Assembly (NCBI GenBank): GCA_900541725.1
Contig: UQLB01000031.1
Span: 1 to 20,298 of the forward strand
DNA: 20,298 nucleotides
DNA from: an uncultured Collinsella sp.
Lineage (GTDB): Bacteria; Actinomycetota; Coriobacteriia; Coriobacteriales; Coriobacteriaceae
Direction of reading: 5' to 3'
Below the pieces are notes generated by a model. The model saw only the letters and a list, made by a program, of their open reading frames with translations. It was not told the origin of the DNA and did not search any database. Both the position numbers and the translations under genes were made by a program. Below, one piece after another: positions 7,348 through 13,904 of the stretch. Numbering within the stretch: position 1 is the stretch's first letter; every line of letters starts with the position of its first letter.

Positions 7348-8154
7348 ATGTCCGGACACTCTAAGTGGGCCACAACCAAGCATCGTAAGGGCGCGCAGGA
7401 CGCCAAGCGTTCCGCCCTCTTCTCCAAGCTGAGCCGCAACATCACCGTTGCTGCCCGTCTCGGCGGCGACCCGCTGCCTGAGAACAACGCCAGCCTCGCT
7501 GCTGCCGTTGCTAAGGCCAAGGCTCAGTCCATGCCCAAGGACAAGATCAAGTCCGCTATCGACAAGGCCTTCGGTTCGGGTGCCGACGCCGCCGTCTACG
7601 AGAACATCGTGTACGAGGGCTACGGTCCCGCCGGTGTCGCCGTCTACGTTGACTGCCTGACCGATAACCGCAACCGCACCGCCGCTGATGTCCGTTCCGC
7701 CTTCTCCCACGCTGGTGGTAACCTGGGCACCTCGGGCTCCGTTGCCTTCCAGTTTGAGCGCAAGGGCCAGATCGTCGTCGCCAAGGAGATCCTGGACGAA
7801 AACGCCAAGAAGGAGACCATGATCGCCAACGGTGCTGCCGGTGACGAGGATGAGTTCATGATGGCTATCGCCGAGGCCGGTGGCGAGGACTACGAGGACG
7901 CCGGCGAGGAGTGGATTGTCTGGACTGCTGCTAACGACGTCATGGCTGTCTCCAAGGCACTCGAGGAGCAGGGCATCCAGGTCAAGGGCTCCGAGACCAC
8001 CATGGTCCCGACCACCCCGACCGAGGTCTCTGGTACCGACGCCAAGAAGGTCCAGCGCCTCATCGACCGTCTCGAGGAGCTCGACGACGTCCAGGATGTT
8101 TACAGCACCATGGATATGACTGACGAGGTCATCGCTGCCCTCGAGGAGGAGTAG
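7348..8154 (+). CDS. yebC: YebC/PmpR (TACO1) family protein
   Basis: A 268-residue cytosolic YebC/TACO1 protein. The N-terminus SGHSKWATTKHRKGAQDAKR is the family hallmark, followed by the SMPKDKIKSAIDKAFG block and the GYGPAGVAVYVDCLTDNRNR motif. The family was described first as transcription regulators and more recently as factors easing ribosome stalling at difficult sequences. It is somewhat longer than the ~240-250 typical length, through an acidic insertion near residues 165-190. ATG 7348 follows AGGAG at 7337-7341. Codon use is strongly biased (AAG, GTC, GCC/GCT), like groES/groEL here, implying high expression. RuvC/RuvA genes, frequent yebC neighbours elsewhere, are not adjacent. 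Two hairpins terminate it. Confidence 0.93.
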   Translation: MSGHSKWATTKHRKGAQDAKRSALFSKLSRNITVAARLGGDPLPENNASLAAAVAKAKAQSMPKDKIKSAIDKAFGSGADAAVYENIVYEGYGPAGVAVYVDCLTDNRNRTAADVRSAFSHAGGNLGTSGSVAFQFERKGQIVVAKEILDENAKKETMIANGAAGDEDEFMMAIAEAGGEDYEDAGEEWIVWTAANDVMAVSKALEEQGIQVKGSETTMVPTTPTEVSGTDAKKVQRLIDRLEELDDVQDVYSTMDMTDEVIAALEEE

Positions 8155-8158
8155 CGCC

Positions 8159-8178
8159 TGCACGGGTTAAGCCGTGCA
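8159..8178 (+). other. Small stem-loop after yebC
   Basis: TGCACGG-GTTAAG-CCGTGCA is a perfect 7-bp stem 4 bases after the yebC stop. It has no U-run and may protect the 3' end upstream of the stronger terminator at 8224. Confidence 0.5.
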
Positions 8179-8223
8179 TATCTGGGCATAATGAAGCGAG
8201 CATGCAAGCCTCGTGGAATAGAT

Positions 8224-8270
8224 GAGCCGGATCCGCGTGCGTACAGCACCGGACCCGGCTCTTTTATAAT
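8224..8270 (+). terminator. yebC terminator, with TATAAT in its tail
   Basis: Arms 8224-8235 (GAGCCGGATCCG) and 8250-8261 pair with one mismatch, followed by TTTT. The tail continues into a perfect TATAAT at 8265-8270, about 50 bases before the AmaP-like gene, which could be the -10 of the downstream operon promoter. No clear -35 is found at 16-18 bp, because that position is inside the hairpin loop. Confidence 0.75.
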
Positions 8271-8319
8271 GATGCGAATCGTTTTGCATTCTGTGGACCG
8301 AAACCTGAAGGGAGCGCGC

Positions 8320-8865
8320 GTGCGCGTACTCAAACGAGCCCTTGCGATTGTGTATCTTGCCGCCGCCATCGTGGCGCTGGGTACGCTTGTCTGCCAGTTC
8401 TGGGGACCGTATACGTATCGCTTTATGCTGCTGTTGCGTGACACCATGCCTCGCGTCATCGTTACGGTGTGCGCCGCCATTGTGGCACTTGGCGTGCTTA
8501 TCGGGTTTTTCCGCCTGATGTTCGCGCGTCACGAGCCGTCCTGCGTGCATCCGGCGGGGGAGCGCAATATCGAGGTTACGCTCGCAGCGCTTTCCTCGTG
8601 CGCCCGTGCCGCGGCGGAGTGCGATGATCGCGTGATGGTTGAGCATATCGAGGCGCGCGTTCAAGGCTCCGACGAGTCGCGCGTTCGTTTTAAGGTCGAG
8701 GCCATCGCGCTGGATGATAAAGACGTCGCCTCTCTTGCCACCGCGATGCAGCAGCGCATCGAGAAGGCCTGCGACACCATGCTCGGCACGCCGGGCACGA
8801 CCGCGCGCGTCCGTTTTTTGCCGTCCAAGACTACCGTCCAGACCGTGGAGGTTTCCGGTGAGTGA
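8320..8865 (+). CDS. AmaP-like membrane anchor of Asp23
   Basis: A 181-residue protein with two hydrophobic helices (about residues 7-28 and 45-66) and a cytosolic-looking domain, the layout of AmaP, the membrane protein that tethers Asp23 to the membrane in Firmicutes. The C-terminal domain (NIEVTLAALSSCARAAAE, later MQQRIEKACDTMLG) has the mixed alpha/beta pattern of that family. Start is GTG 8320, with AAGGGAG 7 bases upstream; the frame is open 43 codons further, but that part runs through the yebC terminator. Its last 8 bases overlap the DUF2273 gene, and Asp23 follows, which supports the assignment more than the sequence alone. Expected role: envelope stress or envelope homeostasis. Confidence 0.75.
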   Translation: MRVLKRALAIVYLAAAIVALGTLVCQFWGPYTYRFMLLLRDTMPRVIVTVCAAIVALGVLIGFFRLMFARHEPSCVHPAGERNIEVTLAALSSCARAAAECDDRVMVEHIEARVQGSDESRVRFKVEAIALDDKDVASLATAMQQRIEKACDTMLGTPGTTARVRFLPSKTTVQTVEVSGE

Positions 8866-9235
8866 TACCAACCAAGACAAGACCGCCCGCACGCCGCGCC
8901 TGACGATCGACCAGAACGCTACGCCGGCAGGCGAGTCCGCCGACACCAAGCCCGAGGCCGGCGAGCAGCACGACAGCGCCGCCAACGACTTTGACGAGGC
9001 CATGGGGCTCATCAAAGGTACGGGCGCTGCTATCTGGAGCTACGCCGTGCGCCACCCCAATACTACGCTCGGCGCCTTGGCAGGCTTTATCCTCGCCGTG
9101 CTGGTACTTACGTTGGGCCTGTGGGACACGCTCGTCATCGCATTCTTTGTGCTGATCGGTGCCGTGATCGGCCAGATTCGCGATGGCGAGAACGGTATCG
9201 TCAACTTCTTCGGCCGTCTGTTTAGCGGCCGCTAA
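8858..9235 (+). CDS. DUF2273 small membrane protein
   Basis: A 125-residue protein with a hydrophilic N-terminal half (about 1-50) and a helical hairpin of two hydrophobic segments between 71 and 106 (GALAGFILAVLVLTLGLWDT, then VIAFFVLIGAVIGQIRDG), the DUF2273 pattern. This family is coded next to Asp23 and AmaP in many Gram-positive bacteria; its molecular role is unknown. The start GTG 8858 lies inside the last codons of the upstream gene (8-base overlap) with GGAGG at 8847-8851, so the two are translationally coupled. The N-terminal extension of about 60 residues before the first helix is longer than in typical short family members. Confidence 0.8.
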   Translation: MSDTNQDKTARTPRLTIDQNATPAGESADTKPEAGEQHDSAANDFDEAMGLIKGTGAAIWSYAVRHPNTTLGALAGFILAVLVLTLGLWDTLVIAFFVLIGAVIGQIRDGENGIVNFFGRLFSGR

Positions 9236-9279
9236 TATGTATTCGACTGTCGCATCTGCGGCAGGCATAAGGAGGAACC

Positions 9280-9807
9280 ATGGCTTTTAACACGAAGGTC
9301 GATGTGGCCGATACCGAGCTCGAGGCGAATGAGGCCGTCGCCGCCGAGGCGGAGGACGTAACGCTCGAGGACGAGGCGCTCGTCGAGGCCGAGTCCGATA
9401 CGGACGAGGACAACGAGGAGATGGACGAGGAGGCGGACGAGTCCGAGGACTCGCTGACCTATTCCAACGGCGTGATCGAGAAAATCGTCGCCATGGCCAC
9501 CCGCGAGGTTCCGCACGTTCTGGGCATGAAGGGTAACCTTATGCACTTTGTGCAGGAACAGTTTGGTGCCGAGAACCTGACCAAGGGCGTGACGGTCGAA
9601 GTCACCGATGATAATCGCGTGGTCGTCAACATCTCCGTCATTATCGAGTACGGCGCCTATGCGCCCGCGATCTTCGACGATGTCAAGGCACGTGTCACCG
9701 AGCGCCTTGCCGCGATGACCGGCCTTGAGGTGGCGGGCGTCAACCTGCGCATCGAGGACGTCATCACCCCCGAGGAGTACGAGCACCGCACCAGCCAGCA
9801 CGAGTAA
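9280..9807 (+). CDS. Asp23/Gls24 family envelope stress protein
   Basis: A 175-residue protein with the Asp23 (DUF322) domain from about residue 60 to 165: the start SNGVIEKIVAMATREVPHVL and the repeated VxVxxxIIEYGAYAPAIFDDV segment are characteristic. The family member from Staphylococcus forms a membrane-associated meshwork and is linked to alkaline shock and cell-wall stress. Ahead of the domain lies a very acidic segment: 25 of residues 11-58 are Asp or Glu, with no Lys or Arg. ATG 9280 has AAGGAGG just upstream. It is third in the operon after the AmaP-like and DUF2273 genes, with a 44-base gap that can form a small hairpin (9248-9263). A GGGACAGG stem-loop and a strong terminator follow. 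Confidence 0.92.
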   Translation: MAFNTKVDVADTELEANEAVAAEAEDVTLEDEALVEAESDTDEDNEEMDEEADESEDSLTYSNGVIEKIVAMATREVPHVLGMKGNLMHFVQEQFGAENLTKGVTVEVTDDNRVVVNISVIIEYGAYAPAIFDDVKARVTERLAAMTGLEVAGVNLRIEDVITPEEYEHRTSQHE

Positions 9808-9840
9808 CCTTCCAAAAAGGGACAGGTTTGTTTTGGCAGG
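9808..9840 (+). repeat. GGGACAGG stem-loop, copy 3
   Basis: CCAAAA (9812-9817) pairs with TTTTGG (9831-9836), and an outer CCT/AGG (9808-9810, 9838-9840) extends the stem past one mismatch. The loop AGGGACAGGTTTG holds the shared core. It starts on the base after the asp23 stop. This is the least perfect of the three copies. Confidence 0.6.
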
Positions 9841-9860
9841 CTTTATCTGCGAAAACGTTA

Positions 9861-9903
9861 AACGGCCGACCGCGCAAGCAAAAGCGTGGCCGGCCGTTAT
9901 TTG
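9861..9903 (+). terminator. Terminator of the amaP-DUF2273-asp23 operon
   Basis: Fifteen-nt arms (9861-9875 AACGGCCGACCGCGC, 9884-9898) pair with one mismatch and one G-T pair around an 8-nt loop, followed by ATTTGT. Confidence 0.8.
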
Positions 9904-9944
9904 TATGCCCCCCGATGTGGGCATACCGCTCGTCTAACTAGGGG

Positions 9945-9972
9945 TTGCAATCGTCGCGTTCCGCGTTACCCT
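9945..9972 (+). promoter_or_regulatory. Possible promoter of the yitT gene
   Basis: TTGCAA (9945-9950) and TACCCT (9967-9972) are separated by 16 bp, 43 bases before the start codon. The -35 match is good and the -10 poor. Confidence 0.3.
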
Positions 9973-10015
9973 AATGGGCGCATTGTTTCCAAATTGTTAA
10001 CGAGGGGTTGCCGTA

Positions 10016-11038
10016 ATGGCCGACGAGCACGAAACAGAAAGCAAGGCATGGGCGATTGAGGCCGCCGCGGCAGAGGCGGCATCGCGTGCTGCCGAGGAGG
10101 TGCATCGTCCTCCCGTGGTGCCGATGGAGCGCGTGGTTGATCGCACCGATATCGAGCGCGGCGAGCGTGTCGGTCAAAAGCGCAGCCAGGAGCCGGGCTT
10201 CCCGCGCTTTTTTGCCGAGCTCAATCTGGGCCTGATTCTTACGGCCTTCGCCATCGTTGCGTTTAAAACCCCTAATCACTTTGCTTTTGGCGGCACCTCG
10301 GGCGTGTCGGTCATTCTGTCCACGCTGTTCCCGACCCTGCCCGTCGGCGTTTTTATGTGGATTATCAACGCGGTTCTCGTCGTCTTGGGCTTTATCTTTT
10401 TGGAGCGCAAGGCAATCCTGTGGAGCGTCTTCGCCTCGTTTGCGCTTTCGGCCTATGTTTCGCTGTTTGAGCTTTTTATTCCGACCGATGTCTCTCTGAC
10501 GGGTGATATGTGGCTCGACCTGTGCTTTGCCGTCATCTTGCCGGCGCTCGGCAGCGCTATTGTCTTTGATATTGGCGCCTCGACGGGCGGCACGGACATT
10601 CTTGCCATGATCCTCAAGCGCCGCACGACGCTCGAGATTGGCCGCGCGCTGCTGTTGGTTGATATCGGCATCGTGGCCATCGCGGCCTTTTTGTATGGCC
10701 CGCGTGTCGGTCTGTACTGCGTGCTCGGCCTGTTTGCCAAGACGCTTGTGGTCGACAAAGCCATTGAGAGCATTCACCTGCGCAAAGTCTGCACGGTCAT
10801 TTGCTCCGAGCCGCGCAAAGTCGAGGAGTTTATCGTCAAGCATCTCAACCGCACAGCGACCATCAGTCGCGGCTACGGTGCCTTCTCGGGCAAGTGCGTG
10901 ACGGTGATCATGAGCGTGCTGAGCCGTCGCGAGGCCGTGCAACTACGCCGCTATGCGCGCGAAGTCGATCCGGGTGCCTTTATCACGATCGTCGACAGCT
11001 CCGAGATCGTCGGCAAGGGCTTCCGCGGAACGAACTAG
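10016..11038 (+). CDS. YitT family membrane protein
   Basis: A 340-residue protein with the two parts of YitT proteins: a membrane domain of about five or six helices (roughly residues 65-245, including FAFGGTSGVSVILS and DIGASTGGTDILAMILKRRT) and a C-terminal soluble DUF2179 domain (about 255-335, with VCTVICSEPRKVEEFIVKHL and RGYGAFSGK). The biochemical function is unknown; DUF2179 is ferredoxin-like and thought to be regulatory. Odd is the hydrophilic N-terminal extension of about 65 residues, Ala/Glu-rich at first (IEAAAAEAASRAAEEVHR) and then Arg-rich, absent from typical ~280-residue members. ATG 10016 follows a GAGGGG about 9 bases upstream. The gene lies between the asp23 terminator and an unrelated zinc-ribbon gene and is probably transcribed alone. 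Confidence 0.9.
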   Translation: MADEHETESKAWAIEAAAAEAASRAAEEVHRPPVVPMERVVDRTDIERGERVGQKRSQEPGFPRFFAELNLGLILTAFAIVAFKTPNHFAFGGTSGVSVILSTLFPTLPVGVFMWIINAVLVVLGFIFLERKAILWSVFASFALSAYVSLFELFIPTDVSLTGDMWLDLCFAVILPALGSAIVFDIGASTGGTDILAMILKRRTTLEIGRALLLVDIGIVAIAAFLYGPRVGLYCVLGLFAKTLVVDKAIESIHLRKVCTVICSEPRKVEEFIVKHLNRTATISRGYGAFSGKCVTVIMSVLSRREAVQLRRYAREVDPGAFITIVDSSEIVGKGFRGTN

Positions 11039-11187
11039 CACAGACATATTCAACGAACCGCCTGCTGGCGCCGTGTACCTTGCAAATCGGTCATCTTTGA
11101 GTATTTGACCCCACATTGGGCAATAATGATGCTAAAGACAACGTTTGCGATCCAAGTGATTCGTTCAAGATACGAAGGGATGATTCT

Positions 11188-12504
11188 ATGTTCTGCTCGC
11201 AGTGCGGCGCCCCCATGGGCGATAACGACAAGTTCTGCGGCGTGTGTGGTGCTCCTAATGCCGGTGCCGCTGGCCCCGCTCCCCAGGGACAGCCTCAGCC
11301 CCAGCAGTTTGTTCCGCAACCGCCCGTGGCGAATGCGCCAAAGGGCTGTGTGGCTCAGGCGTTTGAGGATATGACCAAGACTCCGGGCGTGCTGCAGCGC
11401 GTGTGCCAGATCGCTTTTTTGCCGGCGCTTATCTGTGTCGTGTCGGTACTCGTGCTGTTCATCCCCGTTATCGGCGGTATTGCGGCTGCCATCGGCTTTT
11501 TGGCTGCCTACGTGGCGAGCGTGTGCGGTTCGGGCTTTGGCATCGAGTGGGGTCGCGACCTGTCGCTTAAGATCGATGACGGCATGGGTCGTCCGTTGAT
11601 GCGTTCCACGTCGTTTGGTCTCGGAATCTTTTCGAGCGTTATTTCGGTCGTACTCGAGTTTATCGCTGCCATTCCCATTATCGGTGTAGTGCTTTCGCTG
11701 GCGGAGGGCGCGGTAATTGGCGCCGCAGGCTCGTATTCGTATTACGGCTCTTATGCGCTCGAAGCTGCGCTGTTTGGCTCGCTTGGCCTGCTTGTCCTGG
11801 CGCTAATTGCCTCGGCGATTCTGGGTGTCTTCTTTAAGATGTTCGCCGACATTGCCGTGATGCACTTTGCGGTGACCGGGCGCGTCGAGAGCGCGTTTTC
11901 GCTCGATAAGGTCTGGGCGGCCTTTAAGCACAACAAGACCAAGCTGTTCTGTGCTTCGTTCCTTCCCGAGTTTTTGACGGGCCTGGTTTCCAACGCCATT
12001 ACGTGGATCTTGACAGCTGTCTTTGGTGCCATCGCCGGAATTGGCGCGTACGGCTATTACTATCGCCCCACGGGTATCGAGGCGATTGTTACCGCCGGTG
12101 GTGTCACGCTCGTATTGTTCCTGGTGCTGATTGCATTCGTCACGGTGTTCCTTACGGTCTTTGGCAAGATGCTCAAGCACCGTGCCGTTGGCTATTGGGC
12201 TGCACGTTATGCAAGCGAATGGGCCGATGAGGACAAGGACGACGTTTTGACTTTTGTGCTCCCGGGTGAGAAGAAGCCTGCTCCTGCGGGATTCAATCCC
12301 ACGGCAGCCACTGGTGCTGCGCCTGCCCCGGCGCCCGCGCCTGCACCTGCCCCGGCACCCGCGCCTGCCCCTGCCCCGGCACCTGCTCCTGTCCCCGCAC
12401 CGGCGTCCGAGGCGACGCCTGCGGAGCCCGATTGGGATGCCGTTGCCACGCCGGCGGATGAGCCGGGCGATAATCCTGCTGCCGAAAACAATCAAACCGA
12501 ATAG
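11188..12504 (+). CDS. Zinc-ribbon polytopic membrane protein
   Basis: A 438-residue protein of unknown function. It begins with a short zinc ribbon (CxxC at residues 3 and 6, CxxC at 17 and 20), then a Pro/Gln linker, a membrane domain of about six helices (roughly 75-340, perhaps DUF4013-like) and a Pro/Ala tail with 12 consecutive Ala-Pro pairs (residues 378-401). ATG 11188 is chosen over the upstream TTG of the same frame because GAAGGGA (11174-11180) precedes it and because the zinc ribbon then starts at residue 1, as in the next gene. A TTGACC at 11105-11110 may be its -35. The gene shares the N-terminal module with the 12700 gene but not its membrane domain. A strong terminator follows. 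Confidence 0.75.
   Translation: MFCSQCGAPMGDNDKFCGVCGAPNAGAAGPAPQGQPQPQQFVPQPPVANAPKGCVAQAFEDMTKTPGVLQRVCQIAFLPALICVVSVLVLFIPVIGGIAAAIGFLAAYVASVCGSGFGIEWGRDLSLKIDDGMGRPLMRSTSFGLGIFSSVISVVLEFIAAIPIIGVVLSLAEGAVIGAAGSYSYYGSYALEAALFGSLGLLVLALIASAILGVFFKMFADIAVMHFAVTGRVESAFSLDKVWAAFKHNKTKLFCASFLPEFLTGLVSNAITWILTAVFGAIAGIGAYGYYYRPTGIEAIVTAGGVTLVLFLVLIAFVTVFLTVFGKMLKHRAVGYWAARYASEWADEDKDDVLTFVLPGEKKPAPAGFNPTAATGAAPAPAPAPAPAPAPAPAPAPAPAPVPAPASEATPAEPDWDAVATPADEPGDNPAAENNQTE
12319..12405 (+). repeat. Ala-Pro coding tandem repeat
   Basis: Twenty-nine codons made almost only of Ala and Pro: 12 consecutive AP pairs, then VPAPA. At DNA level, blocks of 18-24 nt beginning GCGCCTGC recur with small changes, so the tract could change length by slippage. 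Confidence 0.85.
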
Positions 12505-12511
12505 CCGGTCG

Positions 12512-12547
12512 AGGCGCCCTGGGCAACTGAGCCCGGGGTGCCTTTTT
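12512..12547 (+). terminator. Intrinsic terminator after the zinc-ribbon gene
   Basis: Thirteen-bp stem (12512-12524 AGGCGCCCTGGGC, 12531-12543) with two G-T pairs, a 6-nt loop AACTGA and a run of five T. It separates the 11188 and 12700 genes into two transcripts. Confidence 0.9.
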
Positions 12548-12665
12548 CTACTGCGAAAGCAAGAAAATGCCTGGGAAAACGGTTGCAGCAAAATTTCTCG
12601 GAAATTGGTCAATGTTGCGCAACAACGTCGCGGCTATTGTTGAGAACGTAGACGTGTAAGGTTTG

Positions 12666-12682
12666 AAGGCGTGCGACGCCTT
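12666..12682 (+). other. Leader stem-loop before the DUF4234 gene
   Basis: AAGGCGT-GCG-ACGCCTT is a perfect 7-bp stem ending 7 bases before the AAAAGGAGAGG ribosome site. It may influence mRNA stability or ribosome access. Confidence 0.45.
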
Positions 12683-12699
12683 AGGAAAAGGAGAGGCTC

Positions 12700-13308
12700 A
12701 TGTTCTGTCCCACTTGTGGTTCTCCCATTTCGGATGATGCCAAATTCTGCCCTGTTTGCGGATCCGCCGTTGGTGCCGCTTCTGCCGCTGCGGCCCCGCA
12801 GCCCCAGCCCGCTCCGGCCCAGGCTATTCAGCCCGCGCCCCAGCCTCAGCAGCAGTACACCGGTCAATACGCCCAACAGTCCGCATCCGCTCCGATGGGC
12901 TATGACCCCATTAAGGCTGACCGCAGCCTGATCGGCTGGCTGCTGCTCTCTCTTGTGACCTGCGGTATCTATTCGTTCTACTTCCTGTATTGCTTGGCAC
13001 GCGACGTCAACACGTTGTGTCAGGATGACGGCGATTACACGCCGGGTCTGGCGGAATTCATCCTTCTATCGTTTGTGACCTGCGGCTTCTACGCGTACTA
13101 CTGGTATTACAAGATTGGCAACCGCCTGCAGGCCAACGCTCCTCGCTACGGCCTGGTGTTCCAGGAAAACGGCACCACCGTTCTTCTGTGGCAGATCTTC
13201 GGCGCGCTCCTGTGCGGCCTTGGTCCCATCTTCGCTATGAACATCGTCATCAATAATACCAATGCCATGGCAACGGCTTACAACACTCGCCTTGGCGCTC
13301 GTGCCTAA
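12700..13308 (+). CDS. Zinc-ribbon DUF4234 membrane protein
   Basis: A 202-residue protein of unknown function. The N-terminal zinc ribbon (CxxC at residues 3/6 and 17/20, spaced exactly as in the gene at 11188) is followed by an Ala/Pro/Gln linker (about 24-65) and a DUF4234 membrane domain: two similar blocks of the form LLSLVTCGIYSFYFLYCLARD and LLSFVTCGFYAYYWYYKIG, then a final helix near residues 165-185. ATG 12700 has an excellent AAAGGAGAGG site. The next gene starts 13 bases after its stop, so the two are probably co-transcribed. DUF4234 is often fused to zinc ribbons in Gram-positive bacteria. Confidence 0.85.
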   Translation: MFCPTCGSPISDDAKFCPVCGSAVGAASAAAAPQPQPAPAQAIQPAPQPQQQYTGQYAQQSASAPMGYDPIKADRSLIGWLLLSLVTCGIYSFYFLYCLARDVNTLCQDDGDYTPGLAEFILLSFVTCGFYAYYWYYKIGNRLQANAPRYGLVFQENGTTVLLWQIFGALLCGLGPIFAMNIVINNTNAMATAYNTRLGARA

Positions 13309-13321
13309 CAATAAGGGCGGC

Positions 13322-13798
13322 GTGAACAGCTTCCAGGGACATAGGGGCACGGCAGAGCTCCTTCGCCGCGCCCTTTTTTGCACCGGCGCGCTCTTTGTCG
13401 CCTGGCTCGCGCTCTACCTGCTCGACATTGGCTGCATTTTTCGATTGATGACGGGCATTCCTTGTCCGGGATGCGGCATGACGAGGGCGTGGCTGGCGGC
13501 GCTGCGCCTCGATTATGCGGCTGCCTTTGCCTACCATCCGCTGTTTTGGGTGGTGCCGATTGCGTTTGTGCTCGCGTTCGTGCGCGAGGAGGTGGCATCG
13601 AGCAAGCTAAAGCGTGGTATCGACATTGCGGTCACCGTGTTGTGCGTGCTGGTCGTCGTCGTATGGATCGTGCGCCTCATCAATCCGGCAGATGCCGGTC
13701 TGCTCTTTGGCGGCTATGCGCCCGCCGGAGTTCCCGACGATATCATCCACCTCGAACCCCCACGCTGGCTCACCATCCTTCGCTCTTACCTGGCGTGA
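13322..13798 (+). CDS. DUF2752 membrane protein
   Basis: A 158-residue membrane protein with the DUF2752 signature GIPCPGCGMTRAW (residues 45-57, Cys 48 and 51) between hydrophobic helices at about 18-40, 75-92 and 100-120. Function is unknown; the invariant Cys pair could bind metal or form a disulfide. GTG 13322 is the most plausible start, with AAGGGCGG just upstream and a gap of only 13 bases to the DUF4234 stop. The frame is open upstream into the previous gene, so an overlapping start cannot be excluded. It forms a two-gene unit with the DUF4234 gene, closed by the terminator at 13831. Confidence 0.8.
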   Translation: MNSFQGHRGTAELLRRALFCTGALFVAWLALYLLDIGCIFRLMTGIPCPGCGMTRAWLAALRLDYAAAFAYHPLFWVVPIAFVLAFVREEVASSKLKRGIDIAVTVLCVLVVVVWIVRLINPADAGLLFGGYAPAGVPDDIIHLEPPRWLTILRSYLA

Positions 13799-13830
13799 CG
13801 GAGGACGCGCTAGAAAAACGGTCGACACAT

Positions 13831-13869
13831 AAGCGGGGGCGAACGTTGAGATAACGTCCGCCCCCGCTT
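13831..13869. terminator. Bidirectional terminator between convergent genes
   Basis: Seventeen-nt arms (13831-13847, 13853-13869; AAGCGGGGGCG core) pair at 16 positions around the loop GAGAT. It lies between the plus-strand DUF2752 gene and the minus-strand M20 gene. On plus it is followed by TTTGCTTT; on minus the T-rich tail is short. Confidence 0.8.
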
Positions 13870-13904
13870 TGCTTTAGCCAGGCTGTTATGGATGGGCGTG
13901 ACGG

